Positions 1 to 11,695 of a stretch of DNA of 64,000 bases are shown one piece after another. Both the position numbers and the translations under genes were made by a program. Origin of the DNA: Phytophthora sp. 'mugwort' (taxonomy: Eukaryota; Oomycota; Peronosporomycetes; Peronosporales; Peronosporaceae); the NCBI GenBank assembly GCA_033558025.1, contig JAUCEF010000007.1:9486001-9550000 (forward strand), in the 5' to 3' direction. Every line of letters begins with the position of its first letter. Within the stretch, counting starts at the first letter, position 1. The notes beneath the pieces are model-generated. The model saw nothing but the letters and a program-made list of their open reading frames with translations, made no database searches and had not been told where the DNA came from.

Positions 1-3000
1 TGTTCGACTCAATTGTGTGAGATAGCGTCTGGTAAGTATGGACAATAGGCAGACGCAGATGTGCTCTCGCACAGAGTGGGCGGTGGGTTGAATAATCTTT
101 TATAGACTGAACTGATTAGACTAATAGTAGTCCAAACAACCCAGCCTAATTTTTTCTACACCCCCTTAGCCCACGTCCCCGCGACAGGTCCCCCGTCCAG
201 CGCAGGCAATTAAACGTTACCCTTACCTCCAAATACGAGTCCCAGAGCATCATGGCAATGGTGTCGATAACTGAAGCAAACATGCATACACGCAGCGTAC
301 CTTGTCCTCGGGGTCCCATCGCGCGCTTCGGAGTTTGAAAATTGCGCAGTTATCACATTCACACCTTTCATATCCTTTTAGGTACGATACAGTTTTTCTA
401 AGTACGATATAATGTTTGTCATAAAATTTATTACAGCCAATGGGAGGTCGCATTCGCTTCACTCGGCAGCAAGAATACAGTTTTAACGAATGGGAGGCCG
501 CCTTCGCTCCGCTCAAATTCCATGCTGCGCAAGCGAACACCATGACGAGCACTACCACAACATCAAGAACTGGCAGCAAGAAGGTATTCTGTACTACTGT
601 CATGCTATCGAGCAGCGGCTACTCAATACGGGACGTACTCTGGGACGTTACTGCCTCGAGAGACAACAAGGCGATAATGTGAGCAAGGCGTGAACATGCA
701 CGAAGGGCGCCTTGCGCTCTCTGATCGACGAGCCGAGTGTCAATAGCATTTATCTGCATCATGTGGTACGCGTTGGGATGAGCGCCTGAATTGCATTTAA
801 AAAGGACAATATTCCCACTAACCACGTACCCGCTGTATTCGAACGGTACGACACTAGTAATGCAAGCTTTCAACACCATCTGCACCCAACCTCGAATAAC
901 TTTCGTATAATAATGAGGTTGAAAAAAAGCGTCTGCAACGAGAGAGCTGAAATAATGAATACACGTCAGAGTTGACAAAACCCAGTGTTGAACATCTTCC
1001 ACACTGAAAATTAATGACATTGTCAATCGCGTACTCGAAGTTGCAAGCACATATCGAGGCAAGGCTGGTGTCTTGACGGGCGTATCGTCGCATTCGTTCT
1101 GCCGATGCGGAACATTGATTGCAAAGCTCGCTGCATATCATTGTTCCGGGTATTTGAAATATGGCGGAGACGACAAGGCATTTTATTATGTTTTTAACTT
1201 AAGGAGCGTGAACAGGGAATCATCCAAGCAGCTGATCGAATGGAAGTCCAAAGAAACCCAACCATACCTACTCTGACCAAGTTCTACATGCAAAACTCCG
1301 GAGGTTAGGTTGCCTGGTATACGCGTCGAGCTGGGGTCTTGGCGAAGGCTCTTGATCTTAAATATGCAAGTCGCTGACCTTATCGTGACGACTTAGCCCA
1401 GATCTTTCCTGAACTTAACTACACATACTATTCACGCCGCGGATGCGCAACTGCTCATTTCTATCCAGTAGCGATGCCGAGTTCCTGTTCTGTAGTGTGC
1501 AACTGAACCGCTACGTCTGTGCAGAAGAGAATATAAAATCACATGTACGCTTTAGCTGGTCAGCCATCATAGTGCTGTAATTGCTCTGATCGTCTGTACG
1601 CATTGCTGAGTTGGAAAAGTCGATTGGAGTGCTGTTGTCGATCTTGATTGTGCGGAACCGGAATACCTCATGCATTTCAGCGCCTGTGGCCAAACGTTTG
1701 AAAACAGTCCAGCCCAAGTTGAGCCCAACCTCGAAGTCCGCTTTGACGATTTGGGTAGTACACGAAGGCGCCTTTTCTGCTAGCATTGGCGGTATAAATA
1801 TCATTCAAGCAAATCGTTGCCCTCGTGGGTTGTTCTTACCTCGCATATTTGCGTTTTGCCCCTCTGACGTTAAGTATTCAGACCGCGTTCTTAATAATTA
1901 GTAACAGGGCCCAGAAAAACCTGAACGTATTCGTACGGGATTGAGGGATCATACACAAGTTTGAGCCGGAATTACTTAAACAAAATTCGTACACTGCATC
2001 GCGGGCGATCTTTAAAACAGCAACGTTTTCATCTAGATCAGTCGCTCTGCGCCAGAAAACGGAGGAGATATTCTAAGTTGAGAGTGGGATACCCACATAC
2101 GCATGCGAATTTGCTAGTTGGAGGAAGTGTTGTTCATTCCCAAACGAGAGCTGCAATATGTCCATCAAAAATGCATCGCCTGTCCGTTAGGTTCTATATC
2201 GGGGCTGCGCTGCGACACAACGTACCAGTTGCGCTGAGACACTCGTACATCGGCATTCGGACGAGACCACGGCCAATGAAGCCGCCTACACCTACTGGCC
2301 TTGGGTTACTGCGACCAGAAACACCTGCACCGCGTTATTGCCGTCGGCAGCAACTGGACCATATGCTAACCCTCTACTTGAGGTGGCTCTGGACAAGTTG
2401 AAATGGGTGCGTCGCGAATGCACTTTCCGTTTTAAGTACAACTGAAAGGGCGAGAACGTTCCAATTGCATTTCGTGAAATTCGCAGTACTATGGCTAAAA
2501 ATCGGGAGAAGGCGAATCATCACCAAGCTTTCATCGGTTGTTCGTCCTTAACAATTTTCTTCCATGTCTTCGTCCCGAGTGATAAGCCGACCAATCGCCA
2601 GTCGAATGGAATAATGCCATGTGATTGGCGGATTGCTTGGAAATGGATACGAACAGCAAGGGCTGGAGATGATTTGGCGGCGAATAGGTACGGTGCCGCT
2701 GCGCGGCGCTAAAATCAAATGCAGTTTCCTAAATTTCCGGCTTCGATCGCTTTGCTCGTATTACTTCGCTCGACATCATGCCAACTCCGCATATTCCGGA
2801 TTCGTCAACGGTCGCGTACCGTGGGGCCGCTGGATCCGCGATATCGACATCGCGATTGTATCAAGGCTCGTCGAGGCTGAAACGATCTAGGCGAACCTCT
2901 TGATTTATCGACTGACTTGGAAAGCCAAGGAAAGGATGCTCGGTAGGCTGACGACAGATGCCTCCACCCCTTCACTACGGAAGGCATCTAAAGTGACCTG

Positions 3001-6000
3001 CGTCTCGCGTTCGAACCTCTGCAATACAAGCCTCGCACGCGCGCGGGGTTGTTTACCTCCGTCAAAGGAAGACGATTACATCCGTAAAATCACGCCCCTT
3101 GGTTTCGAGAAACGCCACAAACCCGATTGACGTGGCCTCCCAAATCCACATGCTCATCTTTTGCATGCGCGAAGGATCGACACGGAACTTCATGGGAGCT
3201 GACGCGTTCCGAGCTCCCTGCGGAGATCCCAATCGTTAGCTCCCGTCGTCGAAAGTATGGCGTCGAAGAGCGCGATGGCTTTTGACCCTATCACGGGGCC
3301 CTCGAGCACATAGGTCGTCGGCCTAGAGGCCTATGTCCCTGCCGACGTCGTAGCACGTGTTGCTCTCCGCGAGAAGTTCCTCACTGTTCAGGTGATTACT
3401 CATCGTGAGTATCGCGATCGTCCCAACAATCAAGAACGAGGTACTTCGGTACCCGCCATGCGGACGATCCCCATCGTCTTGATGGCTAAGGAGATTGCCG
3501 ACGCTCGGTTTGCCCTGTGGGCGGAAGGAGCCCGACGGCTCCCTTCAATCTTTGCTATACGAGCCAGCTTCCCGGAAGTCGATGTGCGCATAGAGCACAA
3601 ATTTCGACTTCGAGATGCTCAAGGCGAAGCGCCAATTGCCTCCTGCCTTCCGCCCTCGGCCCTATGGGCCCGCCCACCATGCTCCTGAGGGAGATGCAGA
3701 CCTCCCCAAACCTGGCTCAGTGACTGCATTAGCCCAGGATCAGTGCTTGATCTCAGCAGCTGGTCCGGCAGCCCCCCCCCCCCCCCCCCGAAAAACCTAT
3801 TGTCGGGAAACACGAGGCGAGCAAGCCGCGGTCGCGGGAACGAAGAGCGCGTCTCATTGCGTAATCAAAAGCGTCTACGACGTCTGGTCAGTCTTGCCAG
3901 AGGGGCACCTCAAAACCCCAAGCGTTGCCGAGTGACGGTACCAACGCCTCTTCACCAGATACTAGTTACGACCACGGCGTACCCACCAGCGAGCGGATAT
4001 ACTGGAATATCCAACTCCTGTAGTACCGCACGACGAAGTTTTCCTTGCGAGCCGACTTAGGCTTCGATCACGACGACGACATGGCGTCGCTGATCGCTTT
4101 GGATCCGACGGTGGGATTGTTGGGACCGGTGAAGAGACATACCTGCTCGATCTCACCGGCCTTTTAGTCACGGTAGAAATGCTTCCATGACAGGCCTGGA
4201 AGCCGCGTCGGAAGGAGAGCTCACCACTTCGACGATACACGCTCGGTTCGGGGATCCCTCCAAGTACTAAAAAATTAGTATTTCCGTTGATGGGGTGCCG
4301 TCAAGCGCGGAGAGCGCTGGTCGGCATCCGGATCGGTTAAACATGGACTTCCTAAGTCGCTTCATGTGTACACGCGAGGCCGAGGTCTCGCTGGACGATG
4401 AGTCGCTGTATGGCTCGTCACTCTCCTCTATGCGTGGAAGCTCGTTCCCGACCAGGCCGGCGCCGTGCAGGTGGCGCTCCTGCACGATATAATCATCATC
4501 GGACGGGGGCGCAGCTCGACCATCATGTTCACAAGCATTAACCCTTTTTCGACCTCTCAATTGCATGCGATGCCCCTGCTCACGGTGTTAACAACAGGCG
4601 GGAACTTCTGCCGACAGCATCATTTCATATTGCCTCGCGCGCCCGTGATGTCGAGCGACTGATTGATTCTGCAACGGTCGTTGCCCCACCACGCAGCGAG
4701 GGACATAGCTCATGTTCTCACCACTAGAGCAAGTGGGTGAGGATCACAGCGGAAACATGAGACGTAAGGGCAACGAGGATGGTGCGTGAATACCTCGCTG
4801 GCGTCATACCCGACACGTCACCGAGGCGAGCCAGCTAACCAGTCGTTCTAGGGCTGGTCGCGTTAAACACAGCCATCCCCAAAACACTGTCGAAGGGTAG
4901 TTCAGCGTGGTCACCAGGAAGTCATCGCCGGTGCAGAAGCCGTCGAACTTGTACGGCAATGACACAGCGAGCCGTAGACATGGTATCTATTCGTCAGCAA
5001 ACCTCACTACGATATCGTCCAGAACTTAGCGGGCCATACCTAGTGGTAGACAGTCGTCACTAGTGAAGGCGTTCATGGCACCGCAATCACAGGCTACGTG
5101 GAGTCTAATGAGGATCAGCCTTTAGTTGCCGGGCGTCGTCGTGAAATTATTGTTCGTAAAGCACGGGGATGAGGAGGGCCGGCTGTTGTCGGCAGAGCTT
5201 ACTTGGCTGATCCGAGTTTTTGATTAATAGGGCCGGGAACTTGTCGCCGGCGACCTCGGCACTTGTTAAGAGCGGTGCCGGAGCGCGGCACACAGCTGCG
5301 CGCCTTACGGCATCGGCGACAAATGAGCTCCCGATTGCCGTTTTTAAATCGGGCCCCTGGGGAATCTAGGCGTCGTGAGAACTTGACTCGGCATCGATGG
5401 TATCCCGATCTCAGTGGGGTCGGGCGCGGAAATTCATAGCAAACATGCACGCGGAAGAAGATGCAGTCCTTGCGCCGTACGAGCGCAATGCAGCTTCAAA
5501 TGTCTCTGACTTCGCTCACGTGACTACGGGCCGTTGGCTCTGAGCCTCATCGAGGTTACTGGTGATCACGACCCGATGATTCGTGCAGGACAGACAGCGT
5601 CTCAGGCGTGCGGCGTTCGGGTAATGGACTTGGTGTGCGTAGCACGCGGGAACCAGGCTCCCGGGAGCACGGAAGACTCATGTCGGACTCGTAATTCAGC
5701 TCCATCTCCTCATCGTGGGCCGCGTAGAGATCGTCTGAAAAGCGAGGTGGGCTTCGCTCAATCATTCCGTCGCCGCTTGTCGAGTCTGACATTACCTGGG
5801 GTCCTTGCCGACGAGTTGTAATCGTCGGGATACACCTCCACAGTGGGGCGTGACACGCGCTAAGCGCGAACGATCTCTGGACCGGCGGCCGAGCGTGCAA
5901 TAGGTGCCGGGGTCTGTGGCGCTTTACTCGGACGGACGAGACGCGGAGCATTGACGCTGGTCGGAGGACCAAAATAATCTTTATGGCTGGAAGCCATACA

Positions 6001-7296
6001 CGGGGCCACGACGGGCCAGATCCTTGAGCTGAGAAAGTTCTCAAGCGATGTCTTGTGATGCCTAGCGACCAGGCGACCACACTGGTCCAGCCGAATGACA
6101 ACTCAGATAGAGGCAATAACGAGTGATGACACGCTGTATCCTCCGGCTTGTGGGGGAGGTGTAAAGCAGTTATTCTCGAGGTTAAGGATGATGTGAAACA
6201 CATGTTCCCACCTTCCCTTATAACAGTATTCAGTACGATATAGTTAACGAGATTCCATTAGGTGGCCTTCCAATAGTTATGCATTAGACTACGCTCTGCT
6301 ATGATATATATTGGGTACTATATATTACACCAAATGCGGCTCTGCCGCCCATTGGAAGAATACATTCAGATCACATTCTAAAGTAAAGAGTTCATTTGCC
6401 TTGTTTAAGGTATTACACCTTTGACCCTTGGAATCCGTACGTAGTTATCTTATGGGTTCGTCTTGGTTCTTGTATAGAACCTAAGCTTTCCATCATAAAC
6501 TCTGAGTCTAATCCTTCCTCTGACGCTAATGTTACGACAGCCCCGCAGCAGGTCGAGCCCGGGGGGCAATGAAAACAGCGACGAAACGCAGAGACTTGCG
6601 AGTCTAAAGCTGTGAACGTGGCTGCGCACAACACTCGTCATTAAATGCATCAAACCAGCGAGGCGAAAAATCAGTGCAGCATGCGCTTCAGCTAGCGACT
6701 TACTGTGGCGCTCGCCATGCAGTTTGCGTTTAATCGATGTGCAGTGGCGTTCACCACCACTTTCTCGTTAGGAAAGTCAATCAACAACTCGACGCTGTTT
6801 TCATTACGTTCTCTTGTTGAGCCGAGAACGAAATTCGGGACCCGGGTGGTGGGCCGGGGGGGGGGGGTTAAAGTACAAAAAAGGTTTATTCACGTGAAAA
6901 GCTCATGTTGGGTGCCTCCAACGTACGGCCAGACATCTGATTTAAACGAAGTTATTCTGCGAGAGACTTGCGCTGGTGGCGGGTGAGACCATTTGATTAA
7001 AGCTTGTGCGTCCACCTGCTCATCATACGCGAGCTCGTAGCGGCTCCCAGCCGTCTTATTGAACCATGTGGCGAGGACGCTGACATCATCCTGGACGAGC
7101 ATGTCCTCCATCACGTCGTCCTGCAGCTGAGCGAGCCCGAACTCGTCCGGCTTGGCCTCCGGTGTCTCTATGGCCTCGTCGTTATGCGGTCAATGATGCA
7201 AGCCACATAATGACCTTTATCGTTTCGAGCATCACCTACGCATCGAAAAGGACGCGCTAGTTGGGCTGTTGCGTACAAGCCGCGAATGAGTTACAT
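1..7296. other. Degenerate region without a recognised gene
   Basis: I recognise no gene or RNA here. Many short open frames exist on both strands, but none shows a domain I know. The longest (5556-6203 minus, 215 codons; open stretch about 3322-3688 plus) look like chance frames in GC-rich DNA or old retroelement debris. Visible simple structure: two imperfect 26-bp copies starting AATGGGAGG at 438 and 489, a run of 18 C at 3772-3789 and a run of 12 G at 6856-6867. The mix of AT-rich (1-2.5 kb, 6.2-6.5 kb) and GC-rich (3-6 kb) blocks suggests several old insertions with decayed boundaries. Confidence 0.5.
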
Positions 7297-7565
7297 CTAC
7301 AAAATTTGCGACAGATTCCCTAAGCGAACCGCTGCACATCCCGCGCCCCATTCTGGGTCATCACGAACCCGTACAGATTCCTCAAGCACAATGATCGTGG
7401 CACTTCCCATTGTCTCGTACGCATGGAGGTGTCTGACGGGGTTGCCATCCGACACCATCATCTTCTTGACCGAGTATGCGAGGGCGCTCGTGGTGGCAAG
7501 TGGAAGCCCCTCGGGGATGGCAACGACCAGCACAATGATGATGTTAATGAAGAAGCCGAGGTAGT
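7297..7565 (-). pseudogene. P-type calcium ATPase fragment
   Basis: The minus strand reads a membrane segment followed by the PEGLPLA motif and then SVKKMM and a HLHAYETMGSAT-like stretch. This is the transmembrane-4 and stalk region of type IIB (plasma-membrane type) Ca2+ ATPases, where PEGLP lines the ion site and ETMGSAT normally leads straight into the phosphorylated DKTGT motif. Here the similarity stops right after GSAT and DKTGT is absent, so the key aspartate is missing. Only about 70-80 residues of a protein that is normally near 1,000 residues are present. I see no flanking exons, so this is a relic or captured piece beside the piggyBac element, not a working pump. Confidence 0.72.
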
Positions 7566-7978
7566 CGCTGATGCAGCCATTTTTCCAGGTTTACCTCCGC
7601 TGCAAATGTGCCGATCGAGAGCTGGTTCTTGCTTCATGCGTGGCAGCTGTGTGTAGCGCTAGTGTTGTTCCACGACATCAGCCAGATGTGTATGTAGTGC
7701 GAATGTTGTTCCTTGACATCCGAAAACCTTCTGGAATGACAGTTTTTCAAACTATGCTCGTAGTTTCTCCCGTTTTCCACCCTCTTCCGTTAAACGCGGC
7801 AAAATTATACCGCGAAAGGGTATATGTAATACGTGATTACTGGTTTTGAAATCTAGTAATTCCTTTGTGTCGTGATGCGTACGAACTAAAACATAATGCT
7901 GCTTCACGCGTCTGGGCAACATGAACATGGCTTTAGATACAATGCACGTGTTGGTGTTGTTTCACTGGGGCAAAGTAG

Positions 7979-7996
7979 TTAACCCCTTGGTTCCCG
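7979..7996 (+). repeat. Left terminal inverted repeat of the piggyBac element
   Basis: Begins TTAACCCCTTGG and pairs with 11542-11559 with one mismatch. TTAA at the outer edge is the expected duplicated target. Confidence 0.88.
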
Positions 7997-8027
7997 ACAT
8001 CGTAACGTACGACGTAACGTTTTTGTT

Positions 8028-8046
8028 ATGTCGTAAGTTACGACAT
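8028..8046. repeat. Subterminal palindrome of the piggyBac element
   Basis: A perfect palindrome with 9-bp arms around one central base, core GTCGTAAGTTACGAC. Close relatives occur at 9986-10000, 11354-11368 and 11496-11512. It may be a transposase-binding site; that role is inferred from position only. Confidence 0.6.
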
Positions 8047-8248
8047 TGCGCGTCGAGCAATAGAGATTGGCTCGAGTAGCACTTTCCAATACTTTATTCA
8101 AGTGTTTTTTTTGCACCCTCAGAAAAGTAAGATCGTGCAGGCATAAAAAAAAAAGCAAGGGAGTGAACAGTGACAGGGCAAAAAAGAAGTTGGGGTTAGG
8201 GCCACAAGCGCCAGTTAGAGCGAGGCCACTCACTCATGAATCGGCCGG

Positions 8249-11206
8249 ATGGAGCGCATCCGCTTCAGCCCGCGCGGGAAGATCGCCGCCGTCGCCGTCG
8301 TCGCCCGCGACATCGACCTCCCACACTTCTGGAAGCAGCTAGGGGCGGCGGGGTGGACGTACAAGCGGCCGAGCGGTCCCGCGTCGGAGGGAGCTACATC
8401 AGCCCCGATGTCTCTGGCCTGTTCGTCGGGAAGCGCGCTGGTGACGCACGTGGTGCAGTCGGCTGCTTGACGACGACGACGACGACGACACCGTGATGTC
8501 TTGCGCGAACACGGCGGCCCAGAGCGCGACCGCGACGCCCAAGAGCGCCGTCAGCAGCCCCGAGCGCAATAGTGACGCCAAGCGCGGCCGGCGCGACGAC
8601 CAGCTCGGCTGTGTCGACGCCGAGCACGCTCAGAACCCGGATCGCGAGAGCGGCGTCCAGTGCGGCCGGCGCAACGCCTAGCGCAAGCGCGACGCCCAAC
8701 ACATCCATCGCGACAGCGACGACCCCAAAGGCTAGTGCGGACGTCAATGTGAGCGCGTCCAAGATTGCGACGACCGTAGCGCTGTCCCAGGGGACGTTCG
8801 ACGCCTTGTTCGAGTCGCAGGGCATGTCTGACGTCGAACTGGGCCAAGCCGCTGTTCCGCGGGCTTTCGGCCTGTCCCCGAGCGACCTCCAGGCCGCCGT
8901 GTCACAGCAGGAGGCCGCAGTGAACCCGCAGCTGTTATGGAGGCGCCCGGGTTCGAGGACGAGCTCAAGGAGAAGGCCCCGGCTCCGACTGGCCGGACTC
9001 ATCGCCCGCGGGCACGCGTGAAGAAGGATGTGAACTACGTACCGGACGACGAGAACACAAGCGACTACGTGAGCATCAACTCCAGTGACAGGACGGAGAA
9101 GGCTTCAGCGAGGACGAGCCCGAGCGCGGGGATCCAGGCGAAGATGACGTCCTCTCGGATGGCGGCGCGGTCGAGATGGACGAGGCGTTCATCGACTCGC
9201 TGATTATCGCGGAGGCGAAGAATCAGGGCGAGGACGCGCTGCGCACGACTGCGTGGACGCCCGTGTCGTTGGACTTCAAGAGGGGCGGGACCGCGTATGC
9301 CGGCATGGACGACGAGATAGCTCTTCCCGTGGCCGAGTTCCGTGCTTTGGCGCACTCGCCGATTCTGACGTTCCTGTACATCATGCCCAAGTCGCAGTGG
9401 GTCTTGGCAACGCCGAGACCAACCGTTACGCGCTCCAGCAGCTCGACAGGTGCGCGCAGGCACTTCATGGCAAGCAGCGGGGCGGGCGGGCCGAGACTCT
9501 CAAGCAGATCCGACGGCGGCTGAAGCTGAAGCGCGAGTACGAGGCCTACGAGATCCTGAACGTGATTGTGCTCCTCGTCGCGCGGATGTTATGCCCGAAG
9601 AAGCGCCGCTTCGCCGACCACTGGTCGATGGTCGAGGACGGCGCGGTCCCTAACGGCAGCTTCGGCCGCTTCATGGGGTGCAACCGATGCCACGACATCC
9701 TCCGCGACCTGACTTTGTCGACAGCGAGGCAGCGCACACGCGAGACAAGCTCTGGAAACTCCGGCCGGTCGTCGACAAGCGGCAGCAGCGGTTTATAACG
9801 GGGTGGTCATTGCCGGCGGTGTTCCCGTTCGACGAGGGTGTGGTTTCGGCGACATCCCAGCGAAACACGACGCGCATGTTCATGCCCGACAAGCCGCATC
9901 GGTACGGATCGAAAATGTTTATGATATGCGACTCGAGGACGGCGTACTGCCACAGGTACGTTGTTTTTTTTGCAAAGTTGTCAATGTCGTAATTTATGAC
10001 TTAACGATCCAATGCTTACGTTCTATGTCGTATGTAACTAGATTGAGCAGTACACCAGCAAACGCGATGCGGTTGACCGAGTTGACGCCGCATTCGACCA
10101 CAAGACAGGCGCTGCCGCACTGGTGCGCAACTTGAAGGTCGTGCTCGGCCGAATCGGCACCCGTGGCACGCGGTTGTGATCGCCCGCTTCTACTCGTCGA
10201 TCATGTTGGCGATCGAGCTCATCAAGATGAACGTGTACGTGATCGGCACGATCATGACCAACCGGCTCAGTTTCAACAGCAGCGTTAAGGAGAACCGCCA
10301 GACCAGGATTGCAAGTATCCCCCGCGGCACTTTTACGCTCTCCCGCTCCGTGGCCGTCCCCACAATGGTCGCTTTCCACTGGTGGGACCGGAAGCCGTCC
10401 AATACTTGTGCACGGGCGCGGTGATGGAGGAGTCAAGTATCAGGAGGAAGGTCAAGCATGTGAGGGCGATCACCGAGCCGTGCCCGAGCACGGTGACGGA
10501 TTACCAGTGCTGTATGGGCGGAGTTGATGTACATGATCAACTCCGCCTCCAGTGTTTCTACCTCCAGACCTCGACAAAGTTCAAGAAGTATAACAAGAGC
10601 CTATCCCTCGGCTTCATCGGCATGGCCATGGTCAACTCGTACCTGTCGTACAAGGAGGCCGCGCGGATGGCGGGGACGCCGGCAATGAAGCGTGGCGAGT
10701 GGTTCGGCGTGCTTCAGAACCAACTGCTGCAGCTCAAGGCTCCGGACTTTGCCGTTGTGGTCGCGACGCCGCCGCTCACGAGCCAGAAGCGCAGGCGAAC
10801 CCCGCCCCGCCACCACGCGCATGCGCCCGAGCAGAGCGAGGACTGGGTGACCGTGATCGGTGCATAGAAGCGCCGGCAGCGGTCGTGCAAGGTCTTCGCG
10901 CTGCTGCGCACGGATTCGTCCAAAACGTCGTACGCCACCACCTACTTCTGCGAGCAGTGCCCGCTGTACGACGCCAAGTTGTGGCTGTGCAACAAGATCA
11001 GACGTGAGTACAAAGGATTCGCCAAGATGTGCTTCGAGATTTGGCACGACGACTTCAACGCTGGGGACTCGATGCCACCTACCTTGGGGAAGCGTGTGGT
11101 CCTGCGCCGCCTTGACCTGAAAGCTGGCTCGCGGAAGAAGACCCGACGGGAGTTCCAGCTGCGCGCGGACGACGGCGACAACGGAAGTGAGAGCGACGAT
11201 GAGTGA
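8249..11206 (+). pseudogene. piggyBac-like transposase, frameshifted
   Basis: The DDE transposase (DDE_Tnp_1_7 type) that would cut and paste the surrounding element at TTAA sites. Pieces in order: N-terminal part with FWKQLGAAGWTYKRP (from ATG 8249); an acidic stretch near 9010-9080; the catalytic domain start with AYEILNVIVLL and FADHWSMVEDGAVP (about 9530-9690); DEGVVSATS and RMFMPDKPHRYGSK (9820-9920); IARFYSS and SFNSSVKENR (10176-10320); VHDQLRLQ and TSTKFKKY (10530-10590); and a C-terminal cysteine-rich zinc-binding tail with WLCNKIRREYKG (about 10940-11060). These lie in different frames, so several frameshifts break the gene. A possible 86-nt GT-AG intron sits at 9956-10041, but the frame after it does not join cleanly. 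It cannot make a full protein as it stands. Confidence 0.88.
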
Positions 11207-11541
11207 GCTGCGTGTCACGCGATGAGTGTCAGCTGTCGGCAGATCATAATGCACGTTTTCTTGAATGAAGGTACCTTCTTTCCTTCCTTTTCTGAAATGA
11301 CTGGCCTCGCAGTGCAGCACTTCGGCTCTTTTTTTCCTGCGAAGTGTTTGAGGGTCGTAAATTACGACTTAGCTGCTCCTTCCGAAATCGGAAAGGTGTA
11401 CAACATACGACATCGATCTTGAAACCTCTTAAGAGCTTATACACCTAGCCCCACGTGGTACTTTCGCCACATACAAATTCAATGGTACATGGCTACGTCG
11501 TAAGATACGACATTCGCTTACGTGTTCCGGGGCCCTTTTTC

Positions 11542-11559
11542 CGGGAATCAAGGGGTTAA
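11542..11559 (-). repeat. Right terminal inverted repeat of the piggyBac element
   Basis: Ends in AAGGGGTTAA and is the inverse of 7979-7996 with one mismatch. A further palindromic GTCGTA-AGA-TACGAC motif lies just inside at 11496-11512. Confidence 0.88.
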
Positions 11560-11695
11560 ACCGGTATGGCTTTATCCTAATAATACCCAGCCCTGGCTAA
11601 ATTTGAGTGCTTTGGTGTTGTGTCGTGCTACTAATCTCCATCTTTAACGAGTTCCTCCACCCCAACTCATAGCTCTGTGGCCTGCGAGGTGAAGC

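Larger units (their letters stand above)
7979..11559 (+). mobile_element. piggyBac-like DNA transposon with intact ends
   Basis: A 3.6-kb element bounded on both sides by TTAA (7979-7982 and 11556-11559), the target site of the piggyBac superfamily. The terminal inverted repeats start TTAACCCCTTG and match at 17 of 18 positions (7979-7996 against 11542-11559). Inside lies a broken transposase gene on the plus strand. Palindromic motifs of the form GTCGTAA-N-TTACGAC sit close to both ends. The right end lies 136 bp upstream of the start codon of the large TPR-like gene, so the insertion occupies its promoter region. Confidence 0.88.

Noticed and set aside
3322..3688. Open frame of about 120 codons in the GC-rich left region
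   Set aside because: No ATG at its start, no motif, and a run of 18 C follows; not enough to call a gene.
5556..6203. 215-codon minus-strand open frame
   Set aside because: No recognisable domain and composition typical of chance frames in GC-rich DNA; neighbouring sequence gives no support.
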